This document shows positions 1-7,914 of a DNA stretch of 64,000 nucleotides, piece after piece. The notes beneath the pieces are model-generated. The model saw nothing but the letters and a program-made list of their open reading frames with translations, ran no database searches and had not been told where the DNA came from. Both the position numbers and the translations under genes were made by a program. Numbering within the stretch: position 1 is the stretch's first letter; each line of letters starts with the position of its first letter. The stretch is from Streptomyces sp. RKAG293 (lineage in GTDB: Bacteria > Actinomycetota > Actinomycetes > Streptomycetales > Streptomycetaceae): assembly GCF_023701745.1 (NCBI RefSeq), contig NZ_JAJOZB010000001.1, positions 992,001-1,056,000 on the forward strand. The letters run 5' to 3'.

Positions 1-1
1 G

Positions 2-511
2 TACGAGGCGCTGGGCCCCGTCACCGACGTACTGCTCACCCACCGCGACCACGCGGCCCACGGCCGGCGGTACGCCGACCGGTTCGGCGCCCGGCTGTGG
101 ATCCATGAGGGCGACCTCGACGCCTCCCCGGACGCCGATCACGTCATCCGGGGCACGGACCCCGTCGAGATCGCCGAAGGGGTGACCGCGTATCCGCTGC
201 CCGGTCACACCCTGGGGAGCGTGCTGTACCTGGCGGACGAGCGGTACTGCTTCAGCGGCGACAGCTTCTACTGGTCCCGCACCACGGCGGATCTCGAAGT
301 CGCCGAGAGCGTCACCTGGTACTCCATCGAGGCGCTGGCCGCCTCACTGGCCCGCACCGCCGGCCGGCTGCGCTTCGAATGGGTCCTGCCGGGACACGGA
401 GACCGCAAACAGCTCCCCGCCGAGGAGATGGCCCGGCGGCTGCGCGATCTGACCACCCGTACCCAGGCCCTGCGGCCCCGGCCCGTCGACTTCTCCGTCT
501 TCCGCTGGTGA
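2..511 (+). CDS. MBL-fold metallo-hydrolase, C-terminal part
   Basis: The reading frame is open from the window edge, so the N-terminus is missing. It carries a zinc-binding THRDHAAH element near the left edge (the HxHxDH motif with the first His replaced by Arg or shifted), then LPGHTLGS, a FSGDSFY segment and a late PGHGD. These correspond to the successive His/Asp ligands of the metallo-beta-lactamase fold. Such proteins hydrolyse thioesters, lactones or phosphoesters; the substrate cannot be told from this fragment. It ends in TGA at 509-511. It lies on the opposite strand to the lasso locus and shows no sign of belonging to it. Confidence 0.8.
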   Translation, partial: YEALGPVTDVLLTHRDHAAHGRRYADRFGARLWIHEGDLDASPDADHVIRGTDPVEIAEGVTAYPLPGHTLGSVLYLADERYCFSGDSFYWSRTTADLEVAESVTWYSIEALAASLARTAGRLRFEWVLPGHGDRKQLPAEEMARRLRDLTTRTQALRPRPVDFSVFRW

Positions 512-656
512 GTGCCGGACGGCGCCGTCATGGTCGGGGTGTCCGGAGTCACCGTCGGCGTATACCGAAAATTTAGCGGCTTGTCAGTGCCGCCTGACAG
601 GATCAGTGTGCTCGGTCCACGAGCGCTACGGGGGATGTACGGGGGATGGGGACAGC

Positions 657-926
657 ATGACGGAATTCCTATGGCCACGGGGGGCGGACGCGGAGGACAC
701 CGCCGCGTTCGAGGCCTGGCTCGACGCGCGGGGATGGGAGATCGACCCGACCATGTTCATGGCCGGTGTCGGGGGTCCGGCGGTCCAGGTGCGCCGTATC
801 GGCGAGACGTGGCAGGACGGGGACGACGGGATGCTGATCCTGCCCGGCGAGTCCGTCACGTTCGACGCCTGGCGGATGAGCGTCATACGGACGACCGGTA
901 GGGGAATGCTCTGCCGCAGCTCGTAA
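657..926 (+). CDS. Small conserved-type hypothetical protein, 89 aa
   Basis: I do not recognise a family. The ATG at 657 is preferred over an upstream in-frame ATG because it follows a G-rich stretch (GGGGGATGGGG) usable as ribosome binding site, and because third-position G/C is high only from here. The protein is acidic and Trp-rich (begins MTEFLWPRGADAED) with no signal peptide, membrane segment or metal motif. It sits alone between the hydrolase and the convergent lasso genes. Confidence 0.5.
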   Translation: MTEFLWPRGADAEDTAAFEAWLDARGWEIDPTMFMAGVGGPAVQVRRIGETWQDGDDGMLILPGESVTFDAWRMSVIRTTGRGMLCRSS

Positions 927-1094
927 GCCGTGTCGCCCGGCCGTCGCGGGGGACGCGCGGCCGGGCGGATCGGTGTGTTGGGCAGGTCGTCCTCGCCCGG
1001 CTCCTCGGCGGCGAGCTGCCGGTCATCCCCATCATCGGCGCCAGTTCCACCGCCCGTCTCGACCAGGCGTGAGACCCCGTCACACGATGGCGCC

Positions 1095-1120
1095 GCTCCT
1101 GCAGTTGGGACCGCAGGAGC
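1095..1120. terminator. Hairpin between convergent genes
   Basis: GCTCCTGC (1095-1102) and GCAGGAGC (1113-1120) form an 8-bp perfect stem with a 10-nt loop. It lies between the small orphan ending at 926 and the end of the lasso operon at 1152, so it could stop transcription from the lasso side. There is no clear T-tract. Confidence 0.4.
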
Positions 1121-1151
1121 CACCGTGGGACCGAAGGAAGGCTTGTGCCGG

Positions 1152-1865
1152 TCAAAGGGAAAGGACGCGCCGGAAAAGAGCTCTCTCGGAATCGGAGGGG
1201 TGCGTGACGGGAACTCCATCGACCTCGGCCCAGGCATGGAACCGATAGGGATCGTCGACCGTGCCGATGCACCAATCGAGCCGCCGCCCCAGCAGTGCCA
1301 TCGTCACCACGGCGCTCAGGGAGAGTTCGAGGCAGGCGGCCCGTCCGGGGAATCGGCGTGCCACGGCCTCGGCCGCGATCACCGCCCACAGCGCCTGCTC
1401 CTGCGTGGCGGCCGCACGGCACCATCGCTGCCGGGCCCCGACCAACGCGACGGTGAGCCGGAACGGGAGCCGTAGCAGCAGCAGCGCGATGGCGAACGCC
1501 AGCTGGGGAAGCCCCCGATGGGATCGCGACCGTGGTGCCGTCCGTGCGGCCGGGATCTTCTCGGCCGGCTCCCCCGGGCTCCGCCGCTCCCCCGGCTGCC
1601 CGGACACCACCAGCCCGCGCGCGGCCAACCCGGCGGCCAGCTCTTGCGCGTCCGACCGGACTTGGGTGCGCTGCTCCCGTGGGTAGCGGTGTGCCATGGC
1701 GTCGACGGCGGAATCGAAGTCGCCGGTACGCTGCCACTCCTGCCAGAGCGTGTGCGCGGTGGAGTTCAGGGCGTACCACTGCCCCGAGTGTGCGTTCAGC
1801 AGAACGCTGCCGCCGTGCGGGGCGACGCTGTCATGAATGTGCTCGGGGATGTACAGGTCCGGCAT
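1152..1865 (-). CDS. Lasso peptide maturation protein: PqqD-like RRE fused to B2 leader peptidase
   Basis: A 237-aa protein that joins two lasso functions normally split in actinobacteria. Residues 1 to about 88 match the PqqD-like RiPP recognition element that binds the leader peptide (SGQWYALNSTAHTLW, then helices ending near LAARGLV). Residues about 120-237 match the transglutaminase-like B2 protease that cuts off the leader: the likely nucleophile is Cys178 in AACLELSLSAV and the likely base His210 in FHAWAEVDG. The third catalytic acid is not obvious at the usual place, where THP is seen. A Pro/Arg/Ser-rich linker (about 90-118) joins the halves. The ATG at 1865 follows GAGGAGAG. It is the last gene of the operon, 43 nt after the cyclase. 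Confidence 0.85.
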   Translation of the reverse strand: MPDLYIPEHIHDSVAPHGGSVLLNAHSGQWYALNSTAHTLWQEWQRTGDFDSAVDAMAHRYPREQRTQVRSDAQELAAGLAARGLVVSGQPGERRSPGEPAEKIPAARTAPRSRSHRGLPQLAFAIALLLLRLPFRLTVALVGARQRWCRAAATQEQALWAVIAAEAVARRFPGRAACLELSLSAVVTMALLGRRLDWCIGTVDDPYRFHAWAEVDGVPVTHPSDSERALFRRVLSL

Positions 1866-1908
1866 GGGTGCCCTCTCCTCAGGAAGGTGGGTCGGTCCGC
1901 GGGGGGCG

Positions 1909-3810
1909 TCAGTCCAGACCGCGGAGCCACAGTTCGGCACTCAGCAGCCGGTTCAGCGCAGCCAGTGGAGCCCGGATCCCCATCAGCACCCGGTCGAGCG
2001 AGCCGACGACGGCCCGGGGGTCGATGATCCCGAGGTCCGCCAGTCGCGAGCCGGTGAGCACTGATCTGATCTCCTGCGCGTGCAGCCGTGCGCCCTGGTA
2101 GTCCTCAGCCGTGTAGTTCCCCTTGCCGCGCCTCGTCAGCACGGGTTCCGGCACCAGACCGGCCAGCGCGGCTCCGAGCAGTGGTTTCACGGTGCGGGGG
2201 TCGGCCCGGCGGTACGACGGCAGTCCCGTACACGCCCTGACCACGTCGTTGTCGAGGAACGGGGCCTGCGGCCACACAGCGAACCCACGTGCTGTTTCCG
2301 ACAGTTGGTGCTGGACGGTCGCCGCGATACGGAGTTCGGTGAGGGCCGTCCGGTCGCCCACGCCGAGGCCCGGTGTCACCGTCCCGGTCCGTGCGCGGCT
2401 TCTGGCCAGCCCGGCCAGCTCGCCTCGCATGGCCCCGGTCAGCCAGCCGGCCTCGGATCCCGGGTCCGGCCACCACGCGATGGTGTCCAGCCACTGCGGG
2501 ATGCTCTCCGACGGCCGTTCCAGGCGGTCGGCCAGCCGTTCCAGCGCTTCGGCCGGGGAAGTTCGTGACAGGCGCAGCGCGCGGGCGGCCACGGCCGTGG
2601 GCGCTTCGCGGCGGGCTCGCGCCACCTCGCGGCAGTGCCGCAGGAAGGTGCGCGGTCCGCCCTGGCGTGCGAGGTCGGCCAGATGGCCGGCGGCCGGTAC
2701 GAGGAGGGCGTCGCCGCCCTCGCCACCGAGGTGGACCGTGCTGCCCCCTGCGGCGATGCCCGCGAGCCGGAGTCGTAGCCGGGCGCCATGCACTGCGGCT
2801 GCCTCCGGCTCGCCGGCTCCGCGCACCTGATCCAGTCCGTGGTACGTGAGGGTCTTTCGGGAGCCGGGAAGGACGGTCAGCTCCAGCCGCCCGTCGAGCC
2901 GGGCGAACCGCTGGGCGTACTCCAGGTCCCCTGAGGGAGCGTCCGGGTGGTGGTAGACGAAGACGGGGAGCGGCGCCGGCGTCCGGTGTGCGGCGAGGAA
3001 GGCGAGGGAGGTGGAGTCCAGACCGCCGCTGAAATCCGCGGTGAGCCGTTCCCCCAGGTCCACGCGTGCGCCGACCGCGGCCGTCAGCGCTGTCCTCAGC
3101 GCTTCGGCGCTGTCCGCGAGCGACGCGTGGCGGTCCGGGATCAGGGGCTCGTACGTCCACGTCTCCGGGTGTCCTGCGGCGTCGATCCGCAGCGCCTGGC
3201 CACCACCGAGCCGGTGTACACCGTCGAGGACGGACCGCTCCCCGAGCAGGGGTCCTGCGCTGGGGCACAGGATCTGGGCCGCCAGGGTGGCGCGGTCGGG
3301 CCGTACGGGAATGCCCGCCGCCGCTGCCGCGACGGCGGGTTGGGAGCCGAAGCCCACCCGCCCGGGTACGGGGCAGTAGTACAGGGGGAATTGGCCGGCC
3401 AGATCGGTGAACGCGAGGAGTTCGTCGTCCCGCGCCACGACGACGAGGTAGCTGCCGGGCCATCGGGTGAGGGCCTCCCAGCGGTCGCTCTCCACCGCCT
3501 GGACGAGTCCCGCCCTGAGCTGTCGGTCGTCGGCGAAACACTGCCCCATCGTGACGAGGCCCGCCCCCTGGCAGCTCACGACCCGTAACTCGCCCGATCG
3601 CCACGGGCCCCTGGACCACAGGGAGGACAGTCCCGGCCAGATCCTGCTCATCCCGTGCGCCGGGAACCCAGCCGGGAAGTCCGCCGGGAAGTGCCTCGGG
3701 TCGTTCGGCGCGGCGTGCGCGTCCGCTGATTCCGGGACGGGGGCGGGTACGGGGAATGTGCCGGCCACGTACGGCGCACACTGTGCGGGCAAACGGGTCA
3801 GCAGGGTCAT
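1909..3810 (-). CDS. Lasso peptide isopeptide-bond-forming cyclase (asparagine synthetase-like)
   Basis: A 633-aa member of the McjC/LarB group. It adenylates the ring Asp side chain of the cut precursor and joins it to the N-terminal amine of the core. The ATP-pyrophosphatase loop SGGLDST is at about 261-267, with the second-half helices LGGEGGDALL and a late RRGKGNYTAEDY typical of these cyclases. The N-terminal half keeps a glutaminase-like fold (PGSYLVVVARDDE, AGQFPLYY) but has no Cys2, so it should not hydrolyse glutamine, as expected for the family. It follows the precursor gene by 42 nt. The leading 50 residues are Pro/Ala-rich and may be disordered. Confidence 0.92.
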   Translation of the reverse strand: MTLLTRLPAQCAPYVAGTFPVPAPVPESADAHAAPNDPRHFPADFPAGFPAHGMSRIWPGLSSLWSRGPWRSGELRVVSCQGAGLVTMGQCFADDRQLRAGLVQAVESDRWEALTRWPGSYLVVVARDDELLAFTDLAGQFPLYYCPVPGRVGFGSQPAVAAAAAGIPVRPDRATLAAQILCPSAGPLLGERSVLDGVHRLGGGQALRIDAAGHPETWTYEPLIPDRHASLADSAEALRTALTAAVGARVDLGERLTADFSGGLDSTSLAFLAAHRTPAPLPVFVYHHPDAPSGDLEYAQRFARLDGRLELTVLPGSRKTLTYHGLDQVRGAGEPEAAAVHGARLRLRLAGIAAGGSTVHLGGEGGDALLVPAAGHLADLARQGGPRTFLRHCREVARARREAPTAVAARALRLSRTSPAEALERLADRLERPSESIPQWLDTIAWWPDPGSEAGWLTGAMRGELAGLARSRARTGTVTPGLGVGDRTALTELRIAATVQHQLSETARGFAVWPQAPFLDNDVVRACTGLPSYRRADPRTVKPLLGAALAGLVPEPVLTRRGKGNYTAEDYQGARLHAQEIRSVLTGSRLADLGIIDPRAVVGSLDRVLMGIRAPLAALNRLLSAELWLRGLD

Positions 3811-3852
3811 CGCGCGTCCCGGGTCGGAATGTGCTGCGATGTCACCGGAGTC

Positions 3853-4050
3853 CTACCAATAATACTGTGAGTTGGCGTCCGCATTGCCGCTGGAGGAACT
3901 CCCCAGGGTCAGTTCCCGGACATGGCCGAGATCGGCGAGGAGCGGGGCCTCGTAGACCGCCGGCCCGTTGTCCTCCGCTGACCTCGGAGAACCCGGTCCG
4001 CACTGGACACAGAGATCATCGGAACACTCGTTCCGCGAAAGGAAAGACAT
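3853..4050 (-). CDS. Lasso peptide precursor, predicted core GSSSSGNADANSQYYW
   Basis: A 65-aa precursor. The leader (1-49) has the recognition pattern YxxPxLxxxG at Tyr33, Pro36, Leu38, Gly42 and the conserved Thr at the penultimate leader position (Thr48), then Leu49. The predicted core is residues 50-65. Gly50 and Asp58 would close a 9-residue ring, and the 7-residue tail ends in two Tyr and a Trp that can act as steric locks. The architecture (16 residues, Gly1-Asp9, C-terminal YYW) is that of RES-701, but the ring consists only of small polar residues. The leader starts with an unusual segment holding three Cys (Cys9, Cys14, Cys17). The start is set by GGAG seven bases upstream. It is first in the operon, before the cyclase and the B fusion. 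Confidence 0.9.
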   Translation of the reverse strand: MSFLSRNECSDDLCVQCGPGSPRSAEDNGPAVYEAPLLADLGHVRELTLGSSSSGNADANSQYYW

Positions 4051-4136
4051 CAGGTCTCCGCAATGGGTCGGCAGTCATCAGTCGCCGCGTGGCCCCGGAC
4101 CGTTGGACGTCGGGGAACACCGTGCGGCAAGATGAA

Positions 4137-4165
4137 ACTCTACCTGGACTGATGCATCATCAGTT
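4137..4165 (-). promoter_or_regulatory. Candidate lasso operon promoter with overlapping operator
   Basis: Reading on the minus strand, AACTGA (4165-4160) and TAGAGT (4142-4137) are separated by 17 bases, about 90 bases upstream of the precursor ATG. A 7-bp inverted repeat, ACTGATG-CAT-CATCAGT (4148-4164 on the plus strand), fills the spacer, a place where a bound repressor would block RNA polymerase. The -10 is good and the -35 weak; this is by inspection only. Confidence 0.4.
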
Positions 4166-4294
4166 GCCTGATTCCGCCAACGGTCCACGCGCGTTGTCGC
4201 ACATCCAGTCGAGGAGTGCCACGTCAGGAACGGCGCCACCGTCCGTGCCGAATAGGACGGGAAACGGTTCGTATCGCGGGTCGATGACGCGGAC

Positions 4295-4306
4295 TCAATT
4301 AATTGA
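4295..4306. repeat. Perfect 12-bp palindrome TCAATTAATTGA
   Basis: This sequence is strikingly AT-rich for this genome and lies between the ROK regulator and the lasso promoter. Its half-site TCAATT recurs twice upstream of the ROK gene at 5647-5659. The shared half-site suggests one DNA-binding protein, plausibly the ROK regulator, at both ends of its gene. Confidence 0.45.
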
Positions 4307-4356
4307 ACCGACCGGTTGCCGGATTTCCCGTTCCGACTTCAAATCGATCGCGCCCG

Positions 4357-5577
4357 TCAGCTCTCCTCGATCTCCTCGTCCGCGAGGATCGAGTCGAGCC
4401 CGAGGACGAGCGCGCCCAGCGCCTCGGCCCGCTGCTTCAGGGAGCTGAGCCGCAGTTCGAAGCCGGTCGACGGGTCCACGGCGCCCGACAGCGCGAACCG
4501 CTCCAGGGCCTCCCTGCAGGGCTTCAGGACCAGGTCCTTGGCCGCGGCGAGCTGCCCGCCGAGCACGATGACGTCCGGGTTGAAGAGGTTGCAGAGTTGC
4601 GCGAGCGCCCTGCCGAGCAGCCGGCCCGCGTCCTGCAGGGCGCGCACGCACACGGCGTCGTTCGCGTGCGCCTTCGCGATGAGCGCCGCGAGAGAGCCGG
4701 GCAGGTCCGCCGAGTTCCCCAACTGCGACTTCCTGACCTGGTCGATGAGGTACTCGGCGCCGATGATGGTCTCCAGGCAACCGCGCCCGCCGCACTTGCA
4801 GATCACCCCGTGCGGATCCATGGTCAGATGGCCGAGCTCGCCGGCGATACCGCTGCGGCCCCGCAGCAGGTTGCCGCCGACGATCAGGCCGGATCCGATC
4901 CCGGTCGACGCCTTCACATAGACGACGGTCTCCAGGTGTTCGCTCCCGCCGTAGGTCTGCTCCGCGAGAGCGCCGAGGTTGGCGTCATTGTCCATCACCA
5001 CGCGGACCCCGAGCGCCCTGGCCAGCTCCTTCGCCGGGTCGCCGCCCTCGCTCCAGGGAGGCAGCACCGGGGCGGCGAACGTCCCGCTCCGGGGATCGAT
5101 CATCCGGGGCACGGCGATGCCCACGGAGATGATGTCGTCGGACGTGCGGCCCGTCTCGGCCACCGCCTGCTCGATCATCCTCTTGACGAGCGGAATCACG
5201 TGCGCGAGGCCGCGGTTGGCCCCGTCGGTGCTCTGCTGCACCTTGACCCGGTCGTACTGCTCGTCGACCCGCCGGGCGATCACGGTGACGTGGTTGAAGC
5301 CCAGGTCGACGCCCACGGCCACATTGGCCGCGCTCTGCAGACAGACCGGGACTCCGCGGCCGCCCTTTCCCTGGGCGGCCGAGTTGCGCTCCATCCGGAC
5401 GATGCCGTCCTTCTCCAGATCGCGCACGGCGGTGGAGACCGTGGCCTGTGACAGGAGCGTGCGACGCACGATACCCGCCTGCGTATCGGGTTTGATCATG
5501 ATGGCGAGGATGATCCGCTTGCGGTTGCTGTCGCGGTGACTCACGGCGGGACGGAGGTGCGCACGTAAGTCAAGCAT
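4357..5577 (-). CDS. ROK-family transcriptional regulator
   Basis: A 406-aa NagC/XylR-type repressor. An N-terminal winged helix (about 20-65, with LLSQATVSTAVRDLEKDG) is followed by the two-lobed ROK sugar-kinase-like domain: VGVDLG near 89, DNDANLGALAE near 196 and TGIGSGLIVGG near 225. The zinc site is GH (249-250) followed by CKCGGRGCLE (260-269). Members bind a sugar or sugar phosphate and repress uptake or antibiotic genes. No sugar gene is adjacent, so the target may be itself, the orphan upstream, or the lasso operon downstream on the same strand. The ATG at 5577 follows a GGGGGA stretch. Confidence 0.9.
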   Translation of the reverse strand: MLDLRAHLRPAVSHRDSNRKRIILAIMIKPDTQAGIVRRTLLSQATVSTAVRDLEKDGIVRMERNSAAQGKGGRGVPVCLQSAANVAVGVDLGFNHVTVIARRVDEQYDRVKVQQSTDGANRGLAHVIPLVKRMIEQAVAETGRTSDDIISVGIAVPRMIDPRSGTFAAPVLPPWSEGGDPAKELARALGVRVVMDNDANLGALAEQTYGGSEHLETVVYVKASTGIGSGLIVGGNLLRGRSGIAGELGHLTMDPHGVICKCGGRGCLETIIGAEYLIDQVRKSQLGNSADLPGSLAALIAKAHANDAVCVRALQDAGRLLGRALAQLCNLFNPDVIVLGGQLAAAKDLVLKPCREALERFALSGAVDPSTGFELRLSSLKQRAEALGALVLGLDSILADEEIEES

Positions 5578-5911
5578 GAAGTCCCCCGACGACCAGCAGT
5601 GATGATTACAACGAAGTTGAAGGCAATAATAATGTCAGGTGTATCTTCAATTCAATTGATTCACCACATCGGATCCAAGTGTTCCAAAATATCGAACATG
5701 TACACCCGGAAGTCGATCAGCATCTTCCGATCTTGGCCGTAAACCGATCCTCCTTACGGGCGTTCCGGCGGTCCTCCAGCGGAACTCGAGGGGTGGCCCG
5801 GCGCTTCCCGAGACGCATTCCAGTGCCGCGCGAGTCACCGGTGACAGACTTGGACGGCCCGCCTCGCGCGGTCATCCCGCGAGTCCCCCGGCCCCACACC
5901 CAAGGATCTCC
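5578..5911. other. Intergenic region between ROK gene and orphan gene
   Basis: A 334-base divergent spacer with several AT-rich runs. It contains the TCAATT half-sites at 5647-5659 listed separately. The rest shows no convincing open frame in either direction and no strong hairpin. Confidence 0.4.
5647..5659. promoter_or_regulatory. Candidate ROK operator with TCAATT half-sites
   Basis: TCAATT (5647-5652) is immediately followed by the perfect palindrome TCAATTGA (5652-5659). It lies about 70 bases upstream of the ROK start and matches the half-site of the palindrome at 4295-4306. An autoregulatory site is the simplest reading. Confidence 0.45.
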
Positions 5912-6403
5912 GTGCTCGACATGAATGCCCTTCAGCGGGGCGATGTACTGCTCCAGGCCGCCGTCGCGGAAGCCGCTCTCGGCGAGACGGCCACGGCCCG
6001 CGGCAGGGTGGACCTGCTGCTCGAACTCGACGACGACACCCTGTTCACCCTGACCAAGGTCGCGGTGACCTTCCTCATGCGGATCCATCGGGCCGAGGGC
6101 CGAGAATGGACCGCGCTCCCGGACGCCGGGGCCGGCCGGAACGAACCCTCCGCCGCCCGGAGTTACACCATCGGGCTGCTCAACGCCTGGTCCGCCCGTG
6201 AGGGCAACACCGTCACGTCGCTCTTCGCCACCGCCTCCGCCGATCCGCGACGCCGCGAGGAGATCCTCCGCGATCCGTTCGACTTGGCGATCGAGCGGGC
6301 ACTGGAACTGGCCACCAAGCACGTCGGCCCGCACACCCTCGTCCGGCAGTTGTGCAAGTCGATCGCGCGCGAAGACCGCTCGATGGCCCAAGACTGGCCC
6401 TGA
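5912..6403 (+). CDS. Hypothetical protein, 163 aa
   Basis: No family recognised. It is a soluble, mostly helical, acidic protein with a charged central part (LLLELDDDTLFTLTKVAVTFLMRIHRAEG) and no signal or membrane segment. The GTG at 5912 is chosen because AAGGA lies five bases before it; an ATG at 5921 is possible. Codon use is typical of real genes here. It is convergent with the downstream sensor kinase and divergent from the ROK gene, 334 bases away. Confidence 0.6.
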   Translation: MLDMNALQRGDVLLQAAVAEAALGETATARGRVDLLLELDDDTLFTLTKVAVTFLMRIHRAEGREWTALPDAGAGRNEPSAARSYTIGLLNAWSAREGNTVTSLFATASADPRRREEILRDPFDLAIERALELATKHVGPHTLVRQLCKSIAREDRSMAQDWP

Positions 6404-6423
6404 GCCGGCCGCGGGGCCGCACA

Positions 6424-7914
6424 CTACTGCGGCCCCGTATCCCCCTCCAACCCCTCCTGCGCGCCGCCGGCGCCCTCACCGAGCGGCAGGCGCACGGTGA
6501 ACTCGCACCGGCCCGGCAGGCTGCGGGCGGTGACCGTGCCGTCGTGCGCCTCGACCACGGCGGCGACGATGGCCAGGCCCAGGCCCGCGCCGCTGCCCGC
6601 GCCGGGGCGCCGCCGGTCGGCGCGCGCGAAACGTTCGAAGAGCGTCGCGCGCACCGCCTCCGGCACCCCGGGGCCGTTGTCCGCGACTCTCACCTCGACC
6701 GTCCCGTCGCCTGCCGGTACGGTCCGCAGCCGCACCGCGACCTCGGTCCCGTCCGGGGTGTGGATGCGGGCGTTGGCCAGCAGGTTCGCCACCACCTGCT
6801 GCAACCGGTGGGCGTCGCCGGGGACGGTGACGGGCTCCGCCGGCAGATCGAGGACCCATCGGTGACCGGGGCCGGCGGCCCGTGCGTCGTCCACCGCGTC
6901 CAGCACCAGCCGCGTCAGGTCCACCGGTCGGCGCTCCAGCGGCCGGCCGGCGTCCAGCCGGGCGAGCAGCAACAGGTCGTCGACCATCTCGCCCATCCGC
7001 GCGGACTCCGCGGCCACCCGCTCCAGCGACCGCCGTACCTCGGCCGGCACCGGTCCGGGGTGGCGCAGGGCCAGTTCCGCGTGACCGCGCACCGAGGCGA
7101 CGGGGGTACGCAGTTCATGGCTGGCGTCGGCCGCGAACCGGCGCAGCCGTTCCTCGCTCGTGTGCCGCTTGGACAGGGCGTCTCCGACGTGGCCGAGCAT
7201 GAGGTTGAAGGCGGTGGCGACCTGCCCCGCCTCGCTGCGCGGATCCGCGTCCGGGACCCGCAGCGGCAGCGCGACCTCGCCGCTGTCCAGCGGCAGCCGC
7301 GTCACGGCCGTGGCGGTCGCGGCGACCCTGCGCAACGGCCGCAGCGACCAGCGCACCCAGAGCGCTCCGGCCACACCGGTCACCACCAGGGCCCCGCCGA
7401 AGACCGCCGCCTCGACCAGTTCGAGCCGGCGCACGGCCTCCTCGACGCCCCGCAGCGGCAGACCGGTGACGAGTACGTCCTGGTCGTCGCCTGCCACGGC
7501 CCTGACCCGGTAGCCGTGCAGTGCCGACAGCCCGATGTCGTGGGCCCCGCCGTCGACCGGAACGGCCGCCAGTTCCGCCTTGTCTGCCGCGGTCAGCTCC
7601 ACCGTGGTGTCGGTGCCGGAGCGCACCACCGCGGCGTCGGTGACCACTCCGGCGAGCAGCCGGGCGCCGAAGGTGCCGGGCGACTGGCGGCGGGTGTCCG
7701 CGTGGTTGTCCGCGTCCGGTTCGCCGTGTTCCCCCGCGTGCTCCAGGCTCGCCGGGAACTGGCCGCCCGCGTCGCTGAGCTGCTGGTCGAGGCGCTCGGT
7801 GAGAAAGCCCCGCAGCGCGAGCACCGCGGCGACGCCGACGGCCGCGCAGCTGACCGCGAGCAGCACCACCAGCCCGCAGGTCAGCCGGGCGCGCAGGGTG
7901 TGCGGTCCGATCAC
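6424..7914 (-). CDS. Two-component sensor histidine kinase
   Basis: A 496-aa membrane kinase. One TM helix at about 9-33 and another near 155-180 bracket an extracellular sensor region, followed by a HAMP linker, the dimerisation box with phospho-acceptor His (FAADASHELRTPVASVRGH), the N box (VVANLLANARIHTPDG), and ATP-binding motifs DNGPGVPE and GAGLGLAIV. The GTG start overlaps the stop of the response regulator by GTGA, so the two are translationally coupled. The divergent neighbour is the flavin electron-transfer operon, the likely target of the pair. Confidence 0.93.
   Translation of the reverse strand: MIGPHTLRARLTCGLVVLLAVSCAAVGVAAVLALRGFLTERLDQQLSDAGGQFPASLEHAGEHGEPDADNHADTRRQSPGTFGARLLAGVVTDAAVVRSGTDTTVELTAADKAELAAVPVDGGAHDIGLSALHGYRVRAVAGDDQDVLVTGLPLRGVEEAVRRLELVEAAVFGGALVVTGVAGALWVRWSLRPLRRVAATATAVTRLPLDSGEVALPLRVPDADPRSEAGQVATAFNLMLGHVGDALSKRHTSEERLRRFAADASHELRTPVASVRGHAELALRHPGPVPAEVRRSLERVAAESARMGEMVDDLLLLARLDAGRPLERRPVDLTRLVLDAVDDARAAGPGHRWVLDLPAEPVTVPGDAHRLQQVVANLLANARIHTPDGTEVAVRLRTVPAGDGTVEVRVADNGPGVPEAVRATLFERFARADRRRPGAGSGAGLGLAIVAAVVEAHDGTVTARSLPGRCEFTVRLPLGEGAGGAQEGLEGDTGPQ

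Larger units (their letters stand above)
4051..4356. other. Intergenic region between the lasso precursor and the ROK gene
   Basis: About 300 bases, clearly less GC-rich than its surroundings. It holds the precursor ribosome binding site, the candidate promoter and its 17-bp inverted repeat at 4148-4164, and a perfect AT-rich palindrome TCAATTAATTGA at 4295-4306 just after the ROK gene. No further gene was found here. Confidence 0.5.

Noticed and set aside
1152-4050. The MBL-fold hydrolase at the window start as part of the lasso cluster
   Set aside because: It is on the other strand, separated by an orphan gene and a hairpin, and no known lasso pathway uses such an enzyme at this position.
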